From: Oxyruncus cristatus
Taxonomy: Eukaryota > Chordata > Aves > Passeriformes > Cotingidae
Length of the DNA: 64,000 bases
Assembly (NCBI GenBank): GCA_013399855.1
Contig: VXAY01007412.1
Span: forward strand, 318,672-382,671
Direction: 5' to 3'
Part shown: piece by piece, positions 1 through 10,600 of the stretch
Position numbering within the stretch: position 1 is the first letter of the stretch
Layout of the letters: each line of letters starts with the position of its first letter
Translations under genes and position numbers: made by a program
Notes under the pieces: generated by a model
Told to the model about the DNA's origin: nothing
Database searches by the model: none
Seen by the model: only the letters and a program-made list of their open reading frames with translations

Positions 1-574
1 CCCACGGCCGGGGGGCGGCCACCGCCGAGCTCGGACGCGGCAATTAGTACAGCGTGTTTAATCAGCGAGTCCTCAGGCGCGGGGAGGAGGGGAGAGCGCT
101 GCCGGCGTAGCCGGGGGTCCAGCAGCCGATGGGGGCAGCTGCGGAGCTGGGCAGCTCCTGCCGGTACAGCCGCGCCGCTTTCCCGCAGCCGCCGCCGCGC
201 TCCTTCGGGGCGGGAGCTTCGGGGCTTCGTCCAGCGGTGCGCCGTGCAGGTTCCCGAGCCGCGCTGGTCCCCCAAACCGTGCTGCTCGCCGAGCCTGGGT
301 GCCCCCGGCTGTGGAGAAGCGGGACTCGTGAGCCGCCCAGCGGCGTCCCGCCCGCCTGTTCCCGCCCCGGCCGGGCCCCAGCACAGCCCCGGCAGCGCGG
401 GGGGTCCCTGGTCCCGGCCCTGGCCCCGGCTGCCGGCAGGTGGTGGCTCCTTAGCCTGCCCCACTGCCCCCATCCGCTCGCTCTCTGTGCGTTCAACTTC
501 CCCTTAACTTCGTCCCTGCCCGTTTGTTCAAGCCCCCTCACTGCTGGCCCTCTCACCTCAGAGCCCCTCCAAAT
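1..574. other. CpG-rich block, probable 3' UTR of the CNP-like gene
   Basis: Strongly GC- and CpG-rich sequence (roughly positions 1-470) lies directly downstream of the CNP stop codon on the minus strand. A minus-strand ATTAAA at 57-62 is a possible variant poly(A) signal, which would make this block the 3' UTR. Alternatively it is a CpG island for a leftward gene starting beyond the window edge. The open frames here are not recognisable proteins and are explained by high GC content. Confidence 0.45.
57..62 (-). terminator. Possible variant poly(A) signal (ATTAAA) for the CNP-like gene
   Basis: ATTAAA on the minus strand, 513 bases after the CNP stop codon. It is the only poly(A)-signal-like hexamer noticed between the stop and the window edge. 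The downstream cleavage context cannot be judged this close to the end. Confidence 0.3.
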
Positions 575-2352
575 CTAACACCCCAAACCACTGAAGGTCC
601 CGATGCGGTCCAGTTTCAGCCCAAAGCAACCCCTGGGCATGGCCTTCCAGGCCCAATCTCCAGGCAATGCCCACTTGCGACTGGCGAGGGTCTTGCGCCA
701 GAGGGAAGGACGGGCAGCTCTAGCCCCAGATGGGAGGAAGGGGAGCGTGGAGGAAAGCAGCTGAGGACCAAAGCTGGACCCCTCCTTTGTGTCCTCTTCG
801 GCCAGTGTGGACTCAGGTTCCAGGGGCAGCAACCGTGAAAGGAGCATCTGGGATAAACAGAAGGAAGGGGGGTGGTGGGGTGAGAGCAGAGATGCCTTTG
901 CTCCTGGCTCTAAGGTTTGTAGCCCCTTGTACACCACTGCCCACACCCTCCTTAGGCCTCTGGCAGGACCTAAAGTAATGCCTGTGCACAGCACTGTGCC
1001 TGTGACATTGCATCCAGACAGAGGGAAGGGCTAGATCACCAGCTCCTGCTGTCTGAAATGACTTTGCTGTCCAAAACAGCTGGCAGGCATCTGCTGTGAG
1101 CCTCTGCCTGCGTGCAGATTGTCCTGCTCTTGTCAAGCCATGTACTTCCCTCCCAGTCCTGGATTTGGAAAGTAACAGGCTTCAGTCCTTGCTCCTCATG
1201 TGGATGCTGAGCACCTCTGTGTGTTCAGGCTGCTGTGTGGCATTTCATTTTTTCCAAAAGGCTGGTGGGAAGGATGGACCTGCCTCAAATACCTCCTGGT
1301 AAGAGGGAGAGGCAGGAGCAGAGCAGGTGTGAGGAAGGGCTACTCCCCATCCTCTAGATCATCTTTGCTGATTGTACACCCCCAGCACTGCTGAAAGTCT
1401 GCAGACAAGGATTGAGGGGTGCATTGGGCACAGTAGAGGCACAGCATGGCTGCCCTGGGAAGCAGCCTGTGGTAACCGTTCCTCATCTGTCTCTCACAGG
1501 GATGCTGAGCTGAGGCTGAAGATGCCTTTGTGCAGCTCTTTGCGGTAGCGAGCTAACTGAAGCAGACACGGGCATCTTCAGCGAGGAGTGAAAGTGGTGA
1601 GTCATACCAGGATCAGTCTTGTGATTTTAGTTCATGTCCTGACTACTTCCCTGGAGCTTTCCCAGGGTTATGTGAAGGCAAGGTGTTGGGGTTCAGGTTA
1701 GGGTTTGGGTAAGAGGGAGCTGGGTAGATTTGAAAGCCAAAAATATTATTGCTGCAACTACTGAGTATAAAAGGTTTACTCAAGTGAAGAAGCCTTTAGC
1801 TGGCATCCTGACAGGGGCTCTTGGCCTTAAAGAGTGTCTGCTGAGGGGCAGTACTGAGCTTAGGAGCAAAAATCCTGGCCAAACAGGATACATCTTCCCT
1901 CTGAAATGTCAGAACCAGGCATTGAACATGATGGGAGATACAACTTTCTGGTCATTGCTGACACAGAGCAGGGTTAGACAGGGCCAGGCTCTTTACCGTT
2001 AAAACCCTCTGCAGAGCACTAAAAACTTTTGTGTGTTTCCCGTCTTAAAATGCTGGTGCTCTTTAGGAGCTGGGTTATAAAGCCACCCTAGAGCTAAGGC
2101 TGCTGGACTGAAGGGGAGGGAGCAGTGAGAATAGACAGCAGCCTCCAGTAGTTGAAATCTGGGACCACCACTCATTCGAGGTTCAAACACAATTTCCCAA
2201 AACTGTTTCTCCACTTCTGAAACCTCCCTCAGCTCTCTCCCACTCCCTCCTACCTGTAGCCTTTGTCTTCGTAAGGACACAGTGTGAACGCTGGCAGAGA
2301 GCAGAACCAAGAGGAGGAAAAATGAGCAAGGCCATGACTGGAGCCCCAGCAT
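575..2352 (-). CDS. C-type natriuretic peptide precursor, CNP-1-like (2 exons)
   Basis: Prohormone of a secreted C-type natriuretic peptide, a family that signals through natriuretic peptide receptor guanylyl cyclases. Two coding exons: 2254-2352 (33 codons; ATG at 2352; CAG|GTAGGA donor) and 575-847 (90 codons plus TAG, after a pyrimidine-rich TTTATCCCAG acceptor). The junction is phase 0. The 123-aa product has a hydrophobic signal peptide (about residues 1-24), a weakly conserved pro-region, and a C-terminal 17-residue ring CFGLKLDRIGTFSGLGC (Cys107-Cys123). The protein ends at the second ring cysteine, with no tail, as in CNPs and unlike ANP or BNP. The core FGLKLDRIG is diagnostic. Chicken is reported to have CNP-1 and CNP-3 genes. 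I assign CNP-1 from the position beside NCAPD2 and the lack of a tandem partner, which is inference; no symbol is given because naming varies. No typical multibasic site directly precedes the ring. Confidence 0.93.
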
Positions 2353-2433
2353 CTTCTTCTTATCCCAGGGCTTGTGGGAGGTGAGGCAGGACATGCAGCA
2401 TCCGTGTCGAATGCGGTCCCTGCCCCTCTCTGT

Positions 2434-2440
2434 CTTTATA
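2434..2440 (-). promoter_or_regulatory. TATA box of the CNP-like gene
   Basis: Minus-strand TATAAAG lies 82 bases upstream of the ATG at 2352. This predicts transcription start near 2404-2410 and a 5' UTR of about 55 bases. A focused TATA promoter without a CpG island fits a tissue-restricted peptide hormone gene. Function is inferred from sequence and spacing only. Confidence 0.7.
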
Positions 2441-5400
2441 GCTTTGGTTCTGGACGGTGCCTGGCCCCCAGCTCCCTGCTGATCCACCCCCTGGAGCTCC
2501 TTAACCTTTCAGCCCTTTTGTCCAGGGTGATATATTTCAGGGTGAGCTCAGCAAGACCCCTTCCTCTAAAGAAAAAGGACACAAAGGTGTTTACTGAGTG
2601 TCTGGGAAGACTAATGTCTTCAACTCAATTCACTCAATGTGAGTTGAGCTGCTGCTGCCCAGGACCTGGAGGTATCTGTCAGGGTCAGGAATGGGGTGAC
2701 ACTTTGAAACATGTACCAAAGGAGGATATTGAAGGCTGTATTGTGTAATGGTATTGAACATACTCCTTGTAGGCAGAGTGCTGTTACTGCTGTTTCTCTA
2801 ATCACCATGAGCATGAACTACAGCTCAGCTAGGAGTGGGCACACTGCTGTCTGCACAGACCAGACACAAATTCAGCTCTGTGACAATATGGGCATTTAGT
2901 TTTAGTATTTGTATTTTGGTGAGACAATTGGCATGGGAATGAAGAGCTCCTGCTGCAGAAGGTGGGTGAATTCCAGTACTATATGGAATTTGTAGCAGTA
3001 ACAGGACTAGTACTAGTGGGCATATAATTTGCAGGCTGGTTGTCCTAAGTCACCATCTAGAGGACTGGGTGAGTTTCCAGAGGAACCGTCACAGAAAAGA
3101 CCTTGTTGAGGCTCAGCTTGCACTTTCTCAAGCTCAGCCACACAATGGAAGCAGGACGGCAAGGAGCAGATTTCTACCTCCTAAATCTTCTGGCCATTAG
3201 TTCCCCCCCTTTGTTTACCTCTCCCATTTTACTGTAGTTTCTCACCAGTTGAACAAGGCAATGAGGTCACTGTTTAGAGATCAGGGTGCAGAAGTCAGCC
3301 TGGGTGTGAAGACAGAAACTAATCAGGAAAGTTTGTCAGGGGAGAGGAATGGGGGGACTGTACCCCAGTACAGGATTAGTAATGGGTGTCCTGGGTGAGT
3401 TTAACACCACCTTAAACTTCCCTTTCTTCAGTACTGTTGCACAAAGCAGTTGGGTCAAAACTTGACAGGAAGTGTTCTGCTGCCTGCTTTTGTTTATTTT
3501 TTACAAGGAGAGAAGAAAATTGGAAAAAGTCTTTTATTTTTTTCAAGAAGAAAACTAGAAGAAATAAGTCTTTTGCAGACATAACAAAAGTCACAGTTCA
3601 GATATTTGCTCTTCCTGCCTCCCTCCCTCTCTCCGTTCCTTCCTTCCACACTTGCAGATGCTGATTTGTGGGTCCCTTTCTTCGCTGCCCAAGGACCCAG
3701 AAAGTTTTGCGAACCGTTTTGCAACCAGTCCATGAGAAGTGAGTAGGGGGCATCACTCTGGAGCACTGATGCTGGAAGCAGGAGACACTTCGCACAGGTG
3801 GGGATATCCAATTTTGTTAGCTCCACCTGGTATCGGTGACCCATGTCTGGTGTTGGTTCCACAGCAATGCAATGCTCTGGTGATCCTGTCCCCTGCCACC
3901 CCCTCACCTGGCCCAGCACACGGAGGGGCTCCCTAGGTCCCTGCTAATGTCCTTCACCAAGACCTTTCATAGAGAACGGGATTACTTTCATACCAGCCTT
4001 TTAATCTCCACAGCACAGGTGAGTGCTGGAGAGTCATGGGATGTGCTGTCCACGTGGGCATTCAGACGAGGTGCCTGGGCACAAACAGAGTGTGGGATGT
4101 GTGCGCAGCCATGTGCCATGTGCTGGGTGCAGCAGGGTATGGAGTATTGTGATGGGAGAGATTCAGAGGGGTGGAGAAGGAGGAGGACAGGAAGTGAGCA
4201 CGTGTTCATTCCACATGCAAGATGTCCCAGAGGATGCTGTTCTGTACTTCCCAGTCACATCTGACCATCCAGAAAGAGCTGAGTCAGCCTGCCAGAGCAC
4301 TCATGCTGCTGGCAAGAGAGCCGCAGGCAGGTGCATCTCGGGTTGAACACAATGGTTGCAGGAGTCAGGTCTTTCCTGAGTGAAAGGTAAGTACAAAAGC
4401 AACAACACTTTGATACAAAATGTAGCAGCAGCATGACCTGGCATCCTCTGAATGTGGTGGCCCCCGTACTGCAAGAATGCCAGAAATGTGTTTGCAACTG
4501 CTCCAGAATTCCAATCCACTTGCACAAAGACTGAGCCCTGCAGGGGTGGACAGGCTCTGAGATCTCAAGTGACAAGTTCCCTCCTTAGGTCCAGCAAAAG
4601 CTGGGGCTGGCAAGCGGGAAGGAGCCATCACTGTCCCCTACCAAACAAGAAACTTCAGAGACTGCAGAAAATCCACAAATTTTCTTGCAATTCTTGCAAA
4701 TTCTTGCAAATCCAGCAAAGCCTGGATAAAGTGGTGCTTAATCACTCAGGTGCTGTGATGTTGCAGCTGCTCTGCGTCCCAGATCCTTGCTGGGACTGCA
4801 GTAGCACTGAATAGTTGCTCTGACATGTCCTGGCAGTGACTGTGAAATGAAAAGGCTTTGGCAGACGAGTCCCCAATTGCCCCAGTTTTCTCAGACTCAA
4901 ATAGGTTATTGTCCTTCTTTCCTCTCTGATGCTAACAAGTTTCCTCTATAAAAACCCTTCCCCCTCTGATGCTAGAGCACTGATTTGAGAACTTGCAAGA
5001 CCACCAGAAAAGTGGTCTCCTGCTGAATCACAATCAGTGTTTTACAAACAGTTGCTTATATAGGAAAGGAGCAGGGCAACTGCAGAGTGGGAGGACTGGG
5101 AATTGATTGAGGTACCCTGAGGGAATGCCCCTCGGCCCATGGTGATGGAAAGGGCTAATGGTTGCTGCAGGCTCTAGAAGCAAGAGTGATATTCACATTA
5201 TTCCACTGGTATCATTTGTAGGAAGGAGTTCAGAGCAGCCATGGTCAGGAGTCCCTCAGAGAATGGAACCACTGATCTTGGCACTGAGTAATCCCACTGC
5301 CTCAGAAGCAAGCGAGTGGCATTAGTTCTTCAGTAGCAATTCCTGGTCATTGTGGCAGCCACCAAAATATCTGTTTGTAAGGAACAGAAGGGCAGCAACT

Positions 5401-7540
5401 TTAAGCAGCAGCCACTGTGTAGCTGTCCAAACCCTTCTTGGGTTTTGCCTCATCTTTCTGTAGGACTTCTTTATCTATGACACAGGACTGCTAATTTTTC
5501 CAATGTCAGGAGATGACAGTGAGGAGAGGGGATGCTCTACCTGAAGAAGTTGCAGAAAGGGACCAGCTGGAACTCCCACTCACTGACTTTCTACTCTCAC
5601 TTGTCCAGGCAGCGCAGTGTCCAGGACAGAGCAAAAGACAGACTGCAAAGCAGTGAAGAAGCCACTGTGTTACTCATTCAGCAACTGCCAAACCCTCCTT
5701 CCATCTGAGAAAGGTGCCTGCACAACACTCCTGAAGGAAGTTTAATCCCTTGTTCTGGAAAAGCATGGCCTGAAGGTGAGCCAGTACGCAAGAGTTTTAT
5801 GGCCACCTTCTTTCCTCTATCCACCCATTCATATTTCCCCTACTGCAGTATTGTCAACATATTATCTCACAGACATGCAAGATTGATTGCACAGGCTCAT
5901 AAAACCTTCAGCCTGAGCAGACATCCGTATATGCCGCCCTTTTCTTTTTTCATTCCCCTATGTGAGTGACAAACCCCGTGGGTGGTAGGGGAATCACGTA
6001 CCGTGTGCATGACTGTGTCATAATTACTGCTGCCGCCTCTGCCTCCCGTAGCCTTCATTTTATCAGGGAGGAAGGGAGAGAGGGACAATATTGCTGTAGC
6101 TTTCTGATCTTTGTATTTCACGTGATTGTCCTGTTGCTACTGTTGTGCTCTGGAGTTGCAGTGTATCTGTATTGGTATCTGGCTCTTATGCCAGTGGTGG
6201 CAAGTGGGCAGGTATTCTCACTGTGCCATGGAACTCAAGCGTGGTGTTTGGTCCACATGGCCCACTCCAGTAAATACACCTGTTACCTCATCACTCCCCC
6301 CATTCTACTTGTTTCTACATGCATTTAACATGTTAACATGTTTAACATTTAATATGTCCATTGAGGTATCGGCATGAAAAACCACAGGCCCAGGTCAGTG
6401 CAAAGCTATGCAATTACTAATGACTTTTTTTTTAAATAGGGATCAAATTAAGCTACAGCAATCTTTTATTGCTAGTTATGCAGCCAGGCCAGAGGGGACC
6501 TGAGCAGCATGCTCTACTTCCTGGGTGAACCAAGGGTAACCCCAACAACTGTGGGAACGTGGTAGATCCTCGGAGACAGAGACTGCAGAAGATCTGAAGG
6601 AACCTGGAGAGAGGAGGAGGACCTTTCCTGTCCCTGCCCAGCTAGTGACTAGTTTGCTTTCTAGGGAGCTGACAGGTAAGAGGAAATAATTCTGTATTAA
6701 TAGCTCTGGGACAAATGCCAACGTGCCTCTGAGACAGGAGGTTAAAGGTTATTTATGTGATTAACACAAAATCTAATTTAGGGCACTTCATGTTCACAGG
6801 GCAGTTCAAAGAGTGTCAGGACTGACTTGAACACTGATGTGGCATTCCTAGAAGAAAAGAGTGTAAGTGCCACTCTTATTTGAAATAGCAGCAAATACAT
6901 TCCAAAAAGCAGTGAAACAACCAATGCTATCAGTATATGTAGTGACTTGGTCAAATCAGAGTTAATTATTAAAAGTTAAAGTTTTTAGTGTTGGGTTGTT
7001 TTTGTTTCATTTTTTTAAAACTTTTAAAAGATTTATTGAAGTTTATTGAAGCACTCTAGTCTAAGCTAACCTTTCTCTCTCTTTCTCCACACCCCCAATC
7101 CCTCAACTCTTCTTTGATGAGGTCTGTACAAGAAAAAGATGCAGGTAACTTCCCCTCAGAGCCCTGCTGAGCTTTACAGGGCAAGAGCTTCTAAAAGGAT
7201 CAAACATAAAAAGGCCTAAACCTAGCAAAACCGTATTGGTCTTGTGTTGAGAGAAGCTGAATAGGTTATTATAAGCACGTACAAAATGAGAAAGGAATGA
7301 GCAGTAGTTTGGCTCTTCTTAGAAAGAGTTTCTTTCAAAGATTTTTTTTTTTTTAATAAAGCAGCTTACTCTCGTCTGCAAAGCCAAGGCAAAATCGGTC
7401 AAAGTGGCAGCTATGTTCAGCACTGCCTTTCTTCATGGAGATACCAAAAGACAGGATTGGAATTGCTTTAGCCTAGTGTTAACTTCCATTTTGTCCTCAT
7501 TTAAAGCACTGTCACATTATGGGGTAGTTCAGACAAGAGA
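2441..7540. other. Intergenic, no gene recognised
   Basis: This 5.1-kb spacer separates the CNP-like gene from the NCAPD2 3' end. I saw no exon with protein similarity and no GAPDH sequence, although GAPDH follows NCAPD2 in mammals. Small items: a 12-bp perfect palindrome of ACTAGT units at 3006-3017, a short direct repeat at 4682-4710, and AT-rich stretches around 6960-7060 and 7320-7360. Confidence 0.6.
4682..4710. repeat. Short tandem repeat, about 10-bp unit x 3
   Basis: Three near-identical copies of TTCTTGCAA(A) in direct tandem. No function is suggested. Confidence 0.7.
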
Positions 7541-7564
7541 AGGCGACTGCTGCAAAGGACGAGT

Positions 7565-7570
7565 TTTATT
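7565..7570 (-). terminator. NCAPD2: NCAPD2 poly(A) signal
   Basis: AATAAA on the minus strand, 30 bases past the NCAPD2 stop codon (7601-7603). It predicts a very short 3' UTR of roughly 50-60 bases. Confidence 0.65.
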
Positions 7571-7600
7571 TTTAGTTAAAGACAGTGGCAGATGGTTCCC

Positions 7601-10600
7601 TCAGCGCAGCCGGCGGGCTGAAGATCTGGTGATGGGAGTTGTTTTGGTGGGGGTTTCTTCCTCTCTTAATTCTGCCAATAGCTCTAAAGAGAGTAAAACG
7701 TGTCAATAACCAGCACTGCACTGCCTTGAACAGAGAAATTCTCCAGGCAATCTCCACAGTGCTCTGAAGCCCATTACCAAAGGAACATCCCCGTTGGGCC
7801 AGATCTCTAGTCCTTCTCCCCTTTCACCTTTCAAGGGCACACACAGGATGCCTTACCGTCCTCAGAGCTGTTCTCCTCGTCACTGGAGAAGGTGATCACA
7901 GCTTTTTTGCGTGGACGGCGCTTTTGGGCACGCTTCTGGTTTCGGAGGGTGCGAGACTGGGGTGTGACAAAATCATCATCATCCCTGTTGGCTGGGCTCA
8001 GGGGCTGGTGGCACGAACCTGTCAAGAAAAAGGGGGGGAAAAAAAAAAAAAGAGAAAGGTAGCAGCCATTCTCTGTGGAAGGGTAAGGAAAAATCCCTAG
8101 GTGTCTCTGCTGGACTGCAGGGCCATGGGGAAGGCTGCAGCCTCACAAAAGGAACATACTTCTTATTGGTTTCTGCTTGGCTGGCACTGACATTGGAATT
8201 TGACTGCCTTCCTGGCACATCTCTGTTGAATCCAGCCCTTGGTTTCGGGAGGCAGACAGCTTCTGCTCCAGCTCTTCAGCTAGAGCCTGATGGAGATGTA
8301 AAACAGCGTGGGGGGGGGGAAAAAGAGAAAGTGAGGGGAGAGAAATGTTACATCCATACCAGAACTGCCATCAATTTAAATAAATAAATTGATAAATTGT
8401 TAGGGGTGAGTAGTAGTCTGTTTAAAATGGAAAGCCGCAGGGTTTTCCAATCAATATATGCAAAAAGCAGTCGCTTTTCTGACCTGGACACTTGTCCCCC
8501 ATCCTTACTTTAGCCTCAGGTTTGACACCTGCTCTGCGGAATCGAGCCAGCACAGTTTGGAAACAACTGTAGACAGCTGGATCTTGGAGCTTATCCGCAA
8601 AGCAGTCAAAGTTGTCCTGCAGCTTGTGAAGGCCCCGTTCTGAGACTGGAAGCAGAGTAAGGCAGTGGGACAGATCCCGGTATTGACGCTCCGTTCTGAG
8701 AAAGACAAAGATCGCCATTAGCTCTTAGAAAAAGAGTGTGAGGGTGAGCACATCTCACCTAGACACAAAGTGTTTCCTGCAGGTGCTTCTGCCTTGCAGA
8801 ACACGAGATTCAGGTTGTTCTGTTACAGCTCAGTGACAGGGTGCCGTGCCATACCACACACAACCACCATTGTATTCCAAAGACACTGATTTAGTGTCTG
8901 TCAGGAAAACATCAAGGCTCCATTGCTGAAGAACACAGTCACTTGTTTAAAAAGTATCACAAGTTATTGCTGACTAGGAAGAAAAGATGACTTAGTGAGG
9001 GCAGGACTCCTTGAAGGGCCTTATTTCAACTGAATAATAAAAAACCCCTGGATGCTCATTTTTGCATGTTTGAGATGATCTCAAGCAGAAGCTGTATTTG
9101 ATGTTCTCTCTCTCTCTCTTTCCTGGCCAGAACGGGACATAAGGAAGATCATATTCATTAAGTCATAAAGTCAACAAATAATAACTGCTGTATCAAAGAA
9201 GGACTACATTCAAATTCCAGCAAAAGTTATAGGAAAAAAAACAAAGGGAAAGAAACCCCAAAAGCACAAACTATTAATGTGGCTTACTGTGATGGAATGG
9301 GAGGGGAAAAAAACAGGGCCAAAGCCCCTATTATTAATATACACAAAGCAGAGGGCCTGAAGTCCGTCCTGCATCTGCTCTCTGAGAATGCTCTGCTCAA
9401 ATCCAGACAGATGGAGAACAAAGCTGCAGCATCCAGGTATTTCCATCTTTAAAGTCTGAATGATACTTGGCAAGTTGCTACATTTGGAACTCCAAAAATG
9501 CTGAGGAGGGTGATAGTAGCTGCAAAATCTTTTCTGATAATCTCCTATTTCAACCTGGAGTGAAAGTCTTGCTTTGGCATTACCAGTAGTGTTCATCAAG
9601 CTGATCATCTTTGTGGACATTTTACTAAAGGCTAGAGACAACTTACACAAAGATGGTTATTTACAAATGTTGTGTGGAGAGCTCACCAGCGTTCCTGGGA
9701 GGCAACCTGGGAGAGAGGGACCACTCTCCACTCCAGCTCAGGAAACAAAATCCGAATATTTTGGGAAATATGCAACTCCCTGAGGCAGCTGAGCGGGTCA
9801 TGTGCCCAGGCACTGTGTACAAATGGCCAAGATAAGCAGATACAGCTTAAATCTCAAGGGCAAAGCCACAACAATGGGAAAGGAAAACCACAGGAATGGA
9901 CGAAGGCAGGGTGCACCAAAGCCAGTGGAAGTTAAACATTGGAAGCACATGACAGGCAGGCAAATAAATTTCTGTTACCTTTCTTCTTGGGGGGGGTGAG
10001 GGAGGAAGGGTACACCTGGGTTACAGCTTGGGGAACAGGCAAAAAGAAGCAAAAAACTCTAAAACCTAAAAAGCAAAATGATATCCCAGACTCATGGGGT
10101 GGGTCCTGCACTATATACTCTGTAATGAGCACAAGGAGCAATGCATACATGTCTTCCAGACAGAGCAGAGCAAAAGCCTAAGTGAAGCCCTTGCATAATT
10201 AAAAAAAAAAAAAACACAACCCCAAAACAGAGTCCCAGGCATAGAGTTAGTACTGAGCAGCCCATGCACATAGAACAAGGACAGGCCTTTATCAACTTCG
10301 TAGTTGAGATCACCCCAGACAGGACTGCTGGGGAGATCCCAGCTTCTCAGTTGAACACACTGATTTCCTAGCTGAGCTACAAGGAGAAGGACCTGTGGAG
10401 AAGGACCAAAAAGATACGTAAACCCCACACGTGGGATGTCTCCTTGCTCAGCTGTAATGTAGATCTAAACTGTCACAAAACTTCTTCCTTAAAAAAGGAG
10501 GGAAGAGGGGCCAATCACTGCCTTAATTTATACATATTTATTCATGTATTTTTAGGAGGAAGGTAGTTAAAAAAAAAAGGGGGACCTAATCCAGGTTATG

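Noticed and set aside
129..578. 149-aa plus-strand open frame in the GC-rich left edge
   Set aside because: No recognisable domain, and it overlaps the proven CNP terminal exon region on the other strand. Long frames are expected by chance in GC-rich DNA.
3006..3017. Perfect 12-bp palindrome of ACTAGT units
   Set aside because: Short, with no loop or associated feature; plausible by chance in 64 kb.
9210..9650. 146-aa minus-strand open frame in NCAPD2 intron 27
   Set aside because: The neighbouring NCAPD2 exons join in phase without it, it matches no part of CAP-D2, and it has no splice-supported boundary.
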